From the NCBI RefSeq assembly GCF_007858255.1, contig NZ_VFEU01000021.1, forward strand, positions 22,284 through 86,283: a stretch of 64,000 nt of DNA, in the 5' to 3' direction. This stretch comes from Pseudomonas rhodesiae (GTDB lineage Bacteria > Pseudomonadota > Gammaproteobacteria > Pseudomonadales > Pseudomonadaceae). Positions 38,417 to 46,813 of the stretch are shown here, piece by piece; the first letter of the stretch is position 1; each line of letters begins with the position of its first letter. Both the position numbers and the translations under genes were made by a program. The notes below the pieces were generated by a model. The model did no database searches and was not told where the DNA came from. It was given only the letters and a program-made list of their open reading frames with translations.

Positions 38417-38838
38417 GCTACAGCCTCTGCATTCAGACACGTCACAGGCTGAACCGGCTGCTCCCAGACGACTAAAAACGTGCATCCTGAAGGAGACGAA
38501 AGTTGGTGGGTAGAGCCAGGAGGGTACACTTGGAGCGCACCTATCGTATGTCGCCCTCTGTCATCGACAAGTTCGCCATCGACCACCAGCACCAACTCCC
38601 AGCCCAGATGTATATGCCTGGGCGTTAGAGCGCCACCGTCATAACGCACCAGTGCAGCCACTGATCCTTCCCCATTGCGCCTCGCATCATAAAGGTAAAA
38701 TATTGAGACGCCCTTTCGCCCATCAATTTCATAAGGCTCAAAATTTAAACAATCAACTCCATCGATATACAACCCTCCTCCTGATCGGCAAATTTTATCG
38801 CTCAATATATTTTTATTATTTATCTCGTTTTTATTCAT
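38413..38838 (-). CDS. Small cupin-domain protein (ChrR-like)
   Basis: This single cupin of 141 residues has a complete metal-binding set: His75 and His77 (HIH), Glu81, and His111 (STHQ). The LGWELVLVVDGELVDDRGR stretch matches cupins of the ChrR anti-sigma C-terminal type, but no zinc-finger anti-sigma domain precedes it. It could be a metal-dependent dioxygenase, an isomerase or a sensor. It is translationally coupled to the CoA-transferase, which argues for a shared pathway. The ribosome site AGGAGAATAACA precedes its ATG. Confidence 0.85.
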   Translation of the reverse strand: MNKNEINNKNILSDKICRSGGGLYIDGVDCLNFEPYEIDGRKGVSIFYLYDARRNGEGSVAALVRYDGGALTPRHIHLGWELVLVVDGELVDDRGRHTIGALQVYPPGSTHQLSSPSGCTFLVVWEQPVQPVTCLNAEAVA

Positions 38839-38876
38839 TGTTATTCTCCTGCTAAGCGGTACTCAGTAATTCAGGC

Positions 38877-39773
38877 TTATTTTGCTCGCGAATGATTCAT
38901 CAAATAAACTCCTCCCCCCGAAACAATAAACCCCACAATCACTACTACGCTCGGCACCTCCCCCAACACTAACGCCGCCATGATCTGCGTAACCGCCGGA
39001 ATCACATGAAATAAGTTCGTCGCTTTACTCGCCTCTCCCCGCCGAATCATCAAATACAATATCGTCAGTGCGCCTACAGAATTCATCAAACTAATCCAGG
39101 CCACCGAGGCAATAAAAGGCATCCACTGCGTCACCTGCATGGTTTCAGCGGCGCAAGCCAGCATCAACATGACCAGCGACGCAGTAACCATTTGAATGAA
39201 GCACCCCACCCACAGATTGACCCCACCGAGAAAACGCTTCTGATAAAGAGTACCGAGGGTGATGCCCAACAGCGCCAATCCCACCGCGCCATAGCCGCCT
39301 ACTGGTGCGTCGGCGCCTGAAAAACTGTTGCCGACAACAATGACCACTCCTCCGACACCCAGAATCGAACCTGGCAGGTCGCGCCAGCTCAATTGCTCAC
39401 CCAAACAGAAATAGGCGCCGATCACGACGAATATGGGCATCAACCCGACAATCAGTGCAGCTTGCCCGGCGGGGACGCCCTGACTTATTCCGGTGTAGAG
39501 ACCGCCGAATTGCAGAGCCTGCAAGAGCACGCCCGCGACTACCGCATGAAGGTAAGGTGCAAGCCGCCTCGGCCATTCAGCCTTTATCGCAAGCGCCACC
39601 CCCAGAAACACCAGGGCAGCCAAGGCAAACCGATAGAACGTCATGGTGAAGGGCTCGCCATAACGCACACCGAACGCACCGCCGATGTAGCCGGAACTCC
39701 AAAGCAGAATGAAGGCAATGGGCAGGGGCGATGTAAGGCGTACTTCGTAGCGTTTGTGCGCAATCGGGTTCAT
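38877..39773 (-). CDS. EamA/DMT-family transporter
   Basis: This inner-membrane carrier of 298 residues has ten predicted helices in two EamA repeats. The repeats start near SPLPIAFILLWSSGYIGGAF and GGYGAVGLALLGI. The start is the ATG at 39773 after GGAGAGTGTT; an upstream extension is rejected. Family members export amino acids or other metabolites. Its end is 38 bp from the cupin start on the same strand without a clear terminator, so it may be cotranscribed with the AT-rich cassette. Its 5' part has ordinary composition; its 3' end is more AT-rich. Confidence 0.87.
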   Translation of the reverse strand: MNPIAHKRYEVRLTSPLPIAFILLWSSGYIGGAFGVRYGEPFTMTFYRFALAALVFLGVALAIKAEWPRRLAPYLHAVVAGVLLQALQFGGLYTGISQGVPAGQAALIVGLMPIFVVIGAYFCLGEQLSWRDLPGSILGVGGVVIVVGNSFSGADAPVGGYGAVGLALLGITLGTLYQKRFLGGVNLWVGCFIQMVTASLVMLMLACAAETMQVTQWMPFIASVAWISLMNSVGALTILYLMIRRGEASKATNLFHVIPAVTQIMAALVLGEVPSVVVIVGFIVSGGGVYLMNHSRAK

Positions 39774-39938
39774 AACACTCTCCAGACTGATAACTCTGGA
39801 GAGATAAACTGCGCCAGCAGCTGAAGTCGGTAAAATCATAAAATGTCAGGTGCATCATGCAGATTGCTTATGCACCACCCCATCATCGCTGCGATCCGGC
39901 TCCAAGACTGGGTTACATTCAGAACCAAGAGGTATCTC

Positions 39939-40385
39939 ATGACCTGGCAACCCCACATCACCGTCGCCACCATCGTCGAAGACAATGGCAAGTTCCTGAT
40001 GGTCGAAGAACTTAAGGGCGGTCGCGCCGTACTCAATCAGCCGGCCGGCCACCTCGATCCACATGAAACCCTGACCGAAGCCGCCGTACGCGAAACCCTA
40101 GAGGAAACCGGTTGGGACGTGGAAGCGACCGGTATAGTCGGCATCTACCTGTACACCGCCCCCAGCAACGGCGTGACCTATCAGCGGGTGTGTTTTATCG
40201 CCAAAGCGCTGAAACACCACCCGGACTATCAATTGGACGAAGGCATCCTGCGCGCCCGATGGCTCACCCGCGACGAGTTGATGGACCTGCGCGACAGTTG
40301 GCGCAGCGAGCTGATCATCCGTTGCATCGACGATTATTTGAGCGGCCAGCACCATAGCCTCGCATTGATCCGCCCTTCTCTTTAG
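39939..40385 (+). CDS. nudJ: Nudix hydrolase, NudJ-like
   Basis: This Nudix pyrophosphatase of 148 residues has the Nudix box at residues 37-59 (GHLDPHETLTEAAVRETLEE plus TGW). It lies 59 bp before mnmA, as NudJ does in many gamma-proteobacteria, where it hydrolyses HMP-PP and nucleoside triphosphates. The start at the ATG 39939 gives the family length; the longer upstream frame has no ribosome site. It is divergent from the EamA gene. Confidence 0.9.
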   Translation: MTWQPHITVATIVEDNGKFLMVEELKGGRAVLNQPAGHLDPHETLTEAAVRETLEETGWDVEATGIVGIYLYTAPSNGVTYQRVCFIAKALKHHPDYQLDEGILRARWLTRDELMDLRDSWRSELIIRCIDDYLSGQHHSLALIRPSL

Positions 40386-40402
40386 CCTTAGAGGCCGCAG
40401 CC

Positions 40403-40411
40403 TGTTAGAAT
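40403..40411 (+). promoter_or_regulatory. Candidate extended -10 promoter for mnmA
   Basis: TGTTAGAAT fits an extended -10 (TGnTAGAAT), 34 bases before the mnmA start. No strong -35 is seen. Confidence 0.4.
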
Positions 40412-40444
40412 CGCGTCCTTTTTCAAGACACCCGTTGAAACCCT

Positions 40445-41569
40445 ATGCGTGATCCAGCCCCTTCTGACACACAAAAGAAGCGCGTCATCGTCGGCATGTC
40501 CGGCGGCGTGGATTCTTCCGTTTCCGCCGTTCTGCTCATGGAGCAGGGCTATGAGGTGGAAGGCCTGTTCATGAAGAACTGGGAAGAAGACGATGGAACG
40601 GAATATTGCACCGCCATGGACGACCTGGCGGATGCCCAGGCCGTGTGCGACAAGATCGGTATCAAGCTGCACACCGCCAACTTCGCCGCCGAGTACTGGG
40701 ACAACGTGTTCGAGCACTTCCTGGCCGAATACAAGGCCGGTCGCACGCCGAACCCGGACATCCTGTGCAACCGCGAAATCAAGTTCAAGGCGTTCCTCGA
40801 CTACGCCATGATGCTCGGCGCCGACCTGATTGCCACAGGCCACTATGTGCGCCGTCGCGATATCGACGGGCGCACCGAGCTGCTCAAGGGCCTGGACCCG
40901 AACAAAGACCAGAGTTACTTCCTGCATGCCGTCGGTGGCGAACAGATCGCCAAGACCTTGTTCCCCGTGGGCGAACTGGAAAAGCCCGAAGTGCGCAAGA
41001 TTGCCGAGCAGCACGGCCTGGCCACCGCCAAGAAGAAGGATTCCACCGGGATCTGCTTTATCGGCGAACGCCGCTTCAGCGACTTCCTCAAGCAATACCT
41101 GCCGGCACAACCGGGCGAGATCAAGACCACCGAAGGTGAAGTCATCGGCCGTCATCATGGCCTGATGTATCACACCATCGGTCAACGCCAGGGCCTGGGG
41201 ATCGGCGGCCTAAAAGACGCCGGTGAAGAACCGTGGTACGTGCTGGTTAAAGACCTGGAGCACAACGTGCTGATCGTCGGCCAGGGCAATGAACACCCAC
41301 TGCTGTTCTCCGGCGCGCTGTTGGCGTCGGAAATCTACTGGGTCAACCCGATCGACCTCAGCACCCCGCGCCGCCTGACCGCCAAAGTGCGCTATCGCCA
41401 GAGCGATCAGCCCTGCACCCTGGAAAAAACCACCAACGGCTACCGCGCCACCTTCGATGACCCGCAACGCGCTGTCACCCCTGGCCAGTCCGTGGTGTTC
41501 TATGACGGCGAGATCTGCCTGGGCGGTGGCGTGATCGAAGTCGCCGAACCCTGGAGCAACCCGGCATGA
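40445..41569 (+). CDS. mnmA: tRNA-specific 2-thiouridylase MnmA
   Basis: MnmA adenylates U34 of Lys, Glu and Gln tRNAs and inserts sulfur delivered by TusE. It has 374 residues. The PP-loop MSGGVDSS is at residues 18-25. The catalytic pair is Cys108 (ILCNREIKF) and Cys204 (GICFIGERRF). Its sulfur donors TusDCBE are encoded at 13.5-14.9 kb in the same window. It overlaps hflD by 4 bp. Confidence 0.96.
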   Translation: MRDPAPSDTQKKRVIVGMSGGVDSSVSAVLLMEQGYEVEGLFMKNWEEDDGTEYCTAMDDLADAQAVCDKIGIKLHTANFAAEYWDNVFEHFLAEYKAGRTPNPDILCNREIKFKAFLDYAMMLGADLIATGHYVRRRDIDGRTELLKGLDPNKDQSYFLHAVGGEQIAKTLFPVGELEKPEVRKIAEQHGLATAKKKDSTGICFIGERRFSDFLKQYLPAQPGEIKTTEGEVIGRHHGLMYHTIGQRQGLGIGGLKDAGEEPWYVLVKDLEHNVLIVGQGNEHPLLFSGALLASEIYWVNPIDLSTPRRLTAKVRYRQSDQPCTLEKTTNGYRATFDDPQRAVTPGQSVVFYDGEICLGGGVIEVAEPWSNPA

Positions 41570-42189
41570 GCCCGATCCAGGAGCAATTGACCGCACTGGG
41601 CGGTGTATTTCTGGCCGCCGTGCTGGTGGACAAGATCGCCAAGACCGGCCAGGTCAGCGAGGCGGGCCTGACCTGCATGCTCGGCAGCCTGCTGATCCGC
41701 GACCCCAAGGACACCCTGGAAGTCTACGGCGGCGACGACCTGGCGCTGCGTGAAGGTTATCGCGCCCTGATCGGCGCCCTGGAACGCGACCCCAGCACCT
41801 TGCAACGCGAGCCACTGCGGTACGCCCTGTCGATGCTCGGTCTGGAGCGCCAATTGGCCAAGCGCGAGGACATGCTGGAGACCATCGGCAAGCGTCTGCC
41901 ACAAATCCAGTCCCAGGTGGAGCACTTCGGCCCGGCCCACGAAAACGTGATCGCCGCCTGTGGTGCGCTGTACCAAGACACCTTGAGCACCCTGCGCCAA
42001 CGCATCCAGGTGCATGGCGACATGCGCAACCTGCAACAACCGAACAATGCTTCGAAGATCCGCGCCCTGTTGCTGGCCGGTATTCGTTCGGCGCGGTTAT
42101 GGCGCCAGTTGGGCGGTCATCGTTGGCAGTTGGTCATCAGCCGTCGCAAATTGCTTAAAGAGCTTTACCCGTTGATGCGCAACGAATAA
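41566..42189 (+). CDS. hflD: HflD lysogenization regulator homologue
   Basis: This all-helical, membrane-associated protein of 207 residues is known from E. coli as a negative regulator of phage lambda lysogeny through CII. Its host role is unclear. The sequence is complete and starts inside the mnmA stop (ATGA). The order mnmA-hflD-purB is widely conserved. Confidence 0.92.
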   Translation: MSPIQEQLTALGGVFLAAVLVDKIAKTGQVSEAGLTCMLGSLLIRDPKDTLEVYGGDDLALREGYRALIGALERDPSTLQREPLRYALSMLGLERQLAKREDMLETIGKRLPQIQSQVEHFGPAHENVIAACGALYQDTLSTLRQRIQVHGDMRNLQQPNNASKIRALLLAGIRSARLWRQLGGHRWQLVISRRKLLKELYPLMRNE

Positions 42190-42229
42190 GTCGCAGCAGC
42201 AGGCTGTTTTCAAGCCGTTACGCGTAATA

Positions 42230-42264
42230 CGCCGGTCAGTTGGCGACGGACCGGCGGATTTTTT
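42230..42264 (+). terminator. Intrinsic terminator after mnmA-hflD
   Basis: CGCCGGTC pairs with GACCGGCG around an 11-base loop and is followed by GATTTTTTC. It lies 40 bases after the hflD stop and 51 before purB. Confidence 0.8.
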
Positions 42265-42268
42265 CATG

Positions 42269-42274
42269 TATGAT
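42269..42274 (+). promoter_or_regulatory. Candidate -10 element for purB
   Basis: TATGAT preceded by TG lies 41 bases before the purB start, directly after the upstream terminator. The -35 is weak. Confidence 0.4.
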
Positions 42275-42314
42275 ACGCGCCCCATTTCGTTGCCCGACTG
42301 TCCGAGAACACCCC

Positions 42315-43685
42315 ATGCAGCTCTCTTCGCTCACTGCGGTTTCCCCTGTTGACGGCCGCTACGCCGGCAAAACCCAGGCCCTGCGCCCAATTTTCAGCGA
42401 GTACGGCCTGATCCGTGCCCGCGTTCTGGTTGAAGTGCGCTGGCTCCAGCGCCTGGCCGCTCACCCCGCCATCAGCGAAGTGCCGGCGTTTTCCGCCGAA
42501 GCCAACGCCGTGCTCAACACCCTGGCGGAAAATTTCTCCCTGGAGCACGCCGAGCGTGTGAAAGAGATCGAGCGCACCACCAACCACGACGTAAAAGCCA
42601 TCGAGTACCTGCTAAAAGAGCAAGCGGCCAAGCTGCCGGAACTGGCCCAGGTCAGCGAGTTCATCCACTTTGCCTGCACCAGCGAGGACATCAACAACCT
42701 GTCCCACGCCCTGATGCTGCGCGAAGGCCGTGATGACGTGATGCTGCCGCTGATGCGCCAGACCGCCAACGCTATCCGCGAGCTGGCGATCCGTTTCGCC
42801 GACGTGCCGATGCTGTCGCGCACCCACGGCCAACCGGCCTCGCCTACCACTCTGGGCAAAGAGCTGGCCAACGTGGTCTACCGCCTGGAGCGCCAGATCG
42901 CCCAAGTGGCCGCCGTGCCGTTGCTGGGCAAGATCAACGGCGCCGTGGGCAACTACAACGCCCACCTGTCGGCCTACCCCGAGATCGACTGGGAAGCCAA
43001 CGCCCGTGCATTCATCGAAGACGAGCTGGGCCTGGGCTTCAACCCGTACACCACACAGATCGAACCGCACGACTACATCGCCGAGCTGTTCGACGCCATT
43101 GCGCGCTTCAACACCATCCTGATCGACTTCGATCGCGATATCTGGGGCTACATCTCCCTGGGCTACTTCAAGCAGCGCACCATTGCCGGCGAAATCGGTT
43201 CGTCGACCATGCCGCACAAGGTCAACCCGATCGACTTCGAAAACTCCGAAGGCAACCTCGGCATCGCCAACGCCCTGTTTCAGCACCTGGCCAGCAAGTT
43301 GCCGATCTCTCGCTGGCAGCGCGATCTGACCGATTCCACCGTACTGCGTAACCTCGGCGTGGGCTTCGCTCACAGCGTGATCGCGTACGAAGCCAGCCTC
43401 AAAGGCATCAGCAAACTGGAACTCAACGAGCAGAAAATCGCCGCTGACCTGGACGCTTGCTGGGAAGTACTGGCCGAGCCGATCCAGACCGTGATGCGTC
43501 GCTACAACATCGAAAACCCCTACGAGAAGCTCAAAGAGTTGACGCGTGGCAAGGGCATCAGCCCTGAAGCGCTGCAAACTTTCATCGATGGCCTGGATAT
43601 GCCAGCTGCTGCCAAGGCCGAGCTGAAACTGCTCACCCCGGCCAATTACATCGGTAATGCCGTGGCCCAGGCCAAGCGCATCTGA
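42315..43685 (+). CDS. purB: Adenylosuccinate lyase PurB
   Basis: PurB splits SAICAR and adenylosuccinate, releasing fumarate, in purine synthesis. It has 456 residues starting MQLSSLTAVSPVDGRY. The signature GSSTMPHKVNPIDFE carries the flexible catalytic loop and TSEDINNLSHAL the substrate site. A 25-codon upstream extension is rejected. A terminator follows. Confidence 0.97.
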   Translation: MQLSSLTAVSPVDGRYAGKTQALRPIFSEYGLIRARVLVEVRWLQRLAAHPAISEVPAFSAEANAVLNTLAENFSLEHAERVKEIERTTNHDVKAIEYLLKEQAAKLPELAQVSEFIHFACTSEDINNLSHALMLREGRDDVMLPLMRQTANAIRELAIRFADVPMLSRTHGQPASPTTLGKELANVVYRLERQIAQVAAVPLLGKINGAVGNYNAHLSAYPEIDWEANARAFIEDELGLGFNPYTTQIEPHDYIAELFDAIARFNTILIDFDRDIWGYISLGYFKQRTIAGEIGSSTMPHKVNPIDFENSEGNLGIANALFQHLASKLPISRWQRDLTDSTVLRNLGVGFAHSVIAYEASLKGISKLELNEQKIAADLDACWEVLAEPIQTVMRRYNIENPYEKLKELTRGKGISPEALQTFIDGLDMPAAAKAELKLLTPANYIGNAVAQAKRI

Positions 43686-43704
43686 TCCAAGCAAGACCCT
43701 TGAG

Positions 43705-43729
43705 ACGCCCGGCCGCGCCGGGCGTTTTT
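43705..43729 (+). terminator. Intrinsic terminator after purB
   Basis: ACGCCCGGC pairs with GCCGGGCGT around CGC, followed by TTTTT. Confidence 0.9.
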
Positions 43730-43768
43730 ATTCCAGTCTGAAAAGTGCTTTTTTTCAATAGGTTACAC

Positions 43769-44935
43769 ATGAATCCTGATATCCCTCTTCAACTTCTGGG
43801 CGGCATCACGGCACGGGAATTCCTGCGCGACTACTGGCAGAAAAAACCGTTGCTGATCCGTCAGGCCATCCCTGACTTCGAAAGCCCCATCGACGCCGAC
43901 GAACTGGCCGGCCTGGCCTTGGAAGAAGAAGTCGAATCGCGCCTGGTGATCGAGCACGGCGAACGTCCATGGGAACTGCGCCGCGGCCCGTTTGCCGAAG
44001 ACGCCTTCAGCACACTGCCCGAGCGCGAATGGACCCTGCTGGTGCAAGCGGTCGATCAGTTCGTACCGGAAGTGGCCGAACTGCTAGAGCAGTTCCGCTT
44101 CCTGCCAAGCTGGCGCATCGACGATGTGATGATCAGCTTTGCCGCGCCCGGCGGCAGCGTCGGCCCGCACTTCGATAACTACGATGTGTTCCTGCTGCAG
44201 GCCCAAGGCAAGCGCAACTGGAAGATCGGCCAGATGTGCAACTCCGAGAGCCCGCTGCTGCAACATGCCGACCTGCGCATCCTGGCTGAATTCGAAGAAA
44301 GCGCCGAATGGGTACTGGAACCGGGTGACATGCTCTACCTGCCACCGCGCCTGGCCCACTACGGCATTGCCGAAGACGATTGCATGACCTACTCCGTCGG
44401 CTTCCGCGCCCCAAGCGCAGCCGAAGTGTTGACCCACTTCACCGACTTCCTCGCTCAATACCTGACCGACGAAGAGCGCTACACCGACGCCGACGTCCAA
44501 CCGGTCAGCGACCCACACCAGATCCAGAGCGACGCCCTCGATCGCCTCAAGAGCCTGCTGGCCGAGCATATGAGCGACGAGCGCATGCTGCTGACCTGGT
44601 TCGGCCAGTTCATGACCGAGCCGCGCTATCCGGAGCTAGTGGCCGGCGAAGAGCTGGGAGAAGAGGACTTCATCAACAGCCTGGAAGACGGCGCGATTCT
44701 GGTGCGCAACCCGAGCGCGCGCATGGCCTGGTCGGAAGTGGACGATGACGTGCTGCTGTTCGCCAGCGGCCAGAGTCGCTACCTGCCGGGTAAATTGCGC
44801 GAACTGCTGAAAATGATTTGTTCCGCCGATGCCCTGCACGCCGAGAACCTCGGCCCATGGCTGGCGGACGAAGACGGTCGAGCTCTGCTGTGCGAACTGG
44901 TCAAGCAAGGAAGCCTGGGATTTGCCGATGAATAA
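43769..44935 (+). CDS. roxA: 50S ribosomal protein L16 arginine hydroxylase-type oxygenase (RoxA/YcfD)
   Basis: This JmjC-type Fe(II)/2-oxoglutarate oxygenase of 388 residues belongs to the ribosomal oxygenase group that hydroxylates Arg81 of L16. The metal triad is His134 and Asp136 (PHFDNYD) and the distal His197 (PPRLAHYG). The C-terminal dimerisation and winged-helix part is complete. It starts at 43769; an 8-codon extension is rejected. Its last 8 bases overlap the GNAT gene. Confidence 0.93.
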   Translation: MNPDIPLQLLGGITAREFLRDYWQKKPLLIRQAIPDFESPIDADELAGLALEEEVESRLVIEHGERPWELRRGPFAEDAFSTLPEREWTLLVQAVDQFVPEVAELLEQFRFLPSWRIDDVMISFAAPGGSVGPHFDNYDVFLLQAQGKRNWKIGQMCNSESPLLQHADLRILAEFEESAEWVLEPGDMLYLPPRLAHYGIAEDDCMTYSVGFRAPSAAEVLTHFTDFLAQYLTDEERYTDADVQPVSDPHQIQSDALDRLKSLLAEHMSDERMLLTWFGQFMTEPRYPELVAGEELGEEDFINSLEDGAILVRNPSARMAWSEVDDDVLLFASGQSRYLPGKLRELLKMICSADALHAENLGPWLADEDGRALLCELVKQGSLGFADE

Positions 44936-45350
44936 GATTCACGTAAGTGTCGCGGACTGGCATAAGGATATCGCAGAGATTCGGCGCATTCGTGAAGCGG
45001 TGTTTATCGCTGAACAATCGGTCCCACCTGAACTGGAGTGGGACTCGGACGACGCAGATGCCATGCATTTTCTCGCGTACGAGGGTGACTTTCCGATTGG
45101 TACTGCTCGCCTGCTGCCCAGCGGCGAGATCGGCCGCGTGTCGGTACTCAAGGACTGGCGCGGTCTGAAGGTAGGCGACAAGTTGATGGAGGCGGTGATC
45201 GAAGCGGCTGAGAAACGTGGCCAGACCAAGCAATTCCTCAGCGCCCAGGTGTATGCCGCACCGTTCTATGAGCGCTTGGGTTTCGAGATCGTCAGCGATG
45301 AGTTCCTGGAAGTCGGGATCCCTCATGTCGATATGGTGCGCGGAGCCTGA
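44928..45350 (+). CDS. GNAT-family N-acetyltransferase (ElaA/YjcF-like)
   Basis: This small acetyltransferase of 140 residues has the acetyl-CoA motif A as GRVSVLKDWRGLKVGDKLM and the C-terminal YAAPFYERLGFEIVSDEF stretch. N-terminal RREAVFIAEQSVP-like residues fit the YjcF subgroup. The substrate is unknown. It overlaps roxA by 8 bp and is probably translated with it. Confidence 0.88.
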   Translation: MNKIHVSVADWHKDIAEIRRIREAVFIAEQSVPPELEWDSDDADAMHFLAYEGDFPIGTARLLPSGEIGRVSVLKDWRGLKVGDKLMEAVIEAAEKRGQTKQFLSAQVYAAPFYERLGFEIVSDEFLEVGIPHVDMVRGA

Positions 45351-45367
45351 TTCGAGATCGCGTCGCT

Positions 45368-45443
45368 GCTATCGGGGGCAAGCCCCCTCCCACATTTGAA
45401 ATGTACAGGGTCAACATGTGGGAGGGGGCTTGCCCCCGATAGC
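45368..45443. repeat. REPIN: head-to-head REP pair
   Basis: Two nearly perfect inverted REP copies, GCTATCGGGGGCAAGCCCCC at 45368 and its reverse complement ending at 45443, enclose a short spacer. The whole 76 bases can fold into one long hairpin. It lies 18 bp after the GNAT stop. Confidence 0.95.
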
Positions 45444-45567
45444 TATTTCAGCACCACCAGCAATGCCCTGCCATGTGGGGCATTTTGCCGTCTACGATTC
45501 AATAAGCGACCGCCCAGGCCGACAAACTGGCACTATCACGCCTAATTGACTCGCAGAGATAACGGAC

Positions 45568-46305
45568 ATGTCCCTACGTACCCTGCTCACCGCCCTTCTC
45601 CTGGCCGTCAGCGTCTCGGCCAACGCCGACACCGAAGTCGTCAACCTGAGCAACCGCACCAGCGCCGACCTGCTGCCGGTGGCGCAGAATTTTATCGGCA
45701 AGGACGGTACCGTCAGCGCCTATGGCAACCAGCTGATCGTCGACGCGGCCCCAGACAAGGTGCAGGGATTACGCACCCTGCTGGCACAACTGGATACGCC
45801 AGCCAAGCGCCTGCTGATCACCGTCGACACCAATGAAAACAATCAGCAGGACACCGGCGACAGCCAGACCCGCATCATCAGCTACGGCACCGTCAGCCGC
45901 GACGGCGGCATTCAGCAGATCCAGGCCAGTGAAGGCGTGCCCGCACTGATCCAGGTCGGCCAGAGCGTGCCGCTGACCACCACCTCGCAAGACAGCTACG
46001 GGCGCCTGCAAAACCAGACCCAGTATCGCAACGTCACCCAAGGGTTCTATGTCACCGCCAGTGTCACCGGCGACACCGTACACCTGGCGATCAGTACCAA
46101 CCGTGACCGCATGAGCCAGGAACGTCCCGATGTAGTGAACGTGCAGAGCACCGACACAACCATCAGCGGCCGCTTGGGCGAGTGGATTCCTCTGGCCGGC
46201 ATCAATCGCCAGACTCAGGCCGATAAAACCTCCACAACCCGCACCTACTCTACGCAGGGCCGCGATGACCTGACATTGCGGGTCAAGGTCGACACCCTGA
46301 ACTGA
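45568..46305 (+). CDS. Periplasmic secretin-N-like domain protein
   Basis: This exported protein of 245 residues has a signal peptide of about 20 residues ending in SANA. The N-terminal stretch with VVNLSNRTSADLLPVAQNFI and LIVDAAPDKVQGLRTLLAQL matches the secretin short N-domain (NolW-like). The C-terminal half resembles a small piece of secretin beta structure (SVPLTTTSQDSYG). It is too short to be a secretin pore and no secretion genes are nearby. Its function is unknown. Confidence 0.8.
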   Translation: MSLRTLLTALLLAVSVSANADTEVVNLSNRTSADLLPVAQNFIGKDGTVSAYGNQLIVDAAPDKVQGLRTLLAQLDTPAKRLLITVDTNENNQQDTGDSQTRIISYGTVSRDGGIQQIQASEGVPALIQVGQSVPLTTTSQDSYGRLQNQTQYRNVTQGFYVTASVTGDTVHLAISTNRDRMSQERPDVVNVQSTDTTISGRLGEWIPLAGINRQTQADKTSTTRTYSTQGRDDLTLRVKVDTLN

Positions 46306-46346
46306 AGCACCAAAAACTGACTGACGAGTCGTATTAGACTAAAGAT

Positions 46347-46370
46347 GTAGTGCTTAAAAAAAAGCACTAC
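46347..46370. other. Perfect 9-bp inverted repeat upstream of the aceA promoter
   Basis: GTAGTGCTT and AAGCACTAC are separated by six A. It sits 8 bases before the -35 box. It may be a regulator binding dyad or a weak terminator for the upstream gene, which ends 41 bases before. Confidence 0.55.
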
Positions 46371-46377
46371 AAAACAT

Positions 46378-46406
46378 TTGACGATCGAAAAAAGCCTGGG
46401 CATGAT
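46378..46406 (+). promoter_or_regulatory. Candidate sigma-70 promoter of aceA or an upstream RNA
   Basis: TTGACG (46378-46383) and CATGAT (46401-46406) are separated by exactly 17 bases. The -35 is near-consensus. Confidence 0.55.
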
Positions 46407-46813
46407 GGCCTCGCTCCCGCTAATCAGGGGCCCTGGCAAGGGCCTTCGGATCGTCGCTCCAAGCTACCCACCCGAGCCGATTCGTGTCTGTACCGCCCAC
46501 AAGGCGTGTTTGACGAGGTTGCGACTGGAACGAAGTTGTCCCGAGGGACGGAAGCTAACCAGGTAACCCGGCAACACACTGATGGATCGTACAAAGGCCC
46601 ACGACGCCTGAAGACCGTTCGCAGTCTGCCCTTACCTGCTCAACTCCCCCCTTGAGCCCATCGTTCACCCCGTCGCCTACCCCGTCGAACCTGACCTGAC
46701 CGCCTACGCTTCTGATCAGCGAGCAGCCATGACCACGCACTGACTACAGTGGCTGGCCAACGGAATGTTCAACCCAGTAGATTTTCCACAAAGACGCGAC
46801 GAGGTTTTTCCCC

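Larger units (their letters stand above)
46306..46813. other. 508-bp non-coding region upstream of aceA: hairpin, promoter and probable long leader
   Basis: A perfect hairpin (46347-46370) is followed by a good sigma-70 promoter (46378-46406). Transcription from it would start near 46413 and leave a leader of about 400 bases before aceA. The leader has GC-rich pairing stretches, for example GGCCCTGGCAAGGGCC near 46428 and GTCCCGAGGGAC near 46537. A 101-codon open frame (46350-46655) has no ribosome site and spans the promoter, so it is not called. The region may be a regulatory leader or a separate small RNA. Confidence 0.5.

Noticed and set aside
46350..46655. Possible 101-codon gene upstream of aceA
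   Set aside because: It starts inside the hairpin, runs through the promoter, has no ribosome site and shows no protein-like pattern.
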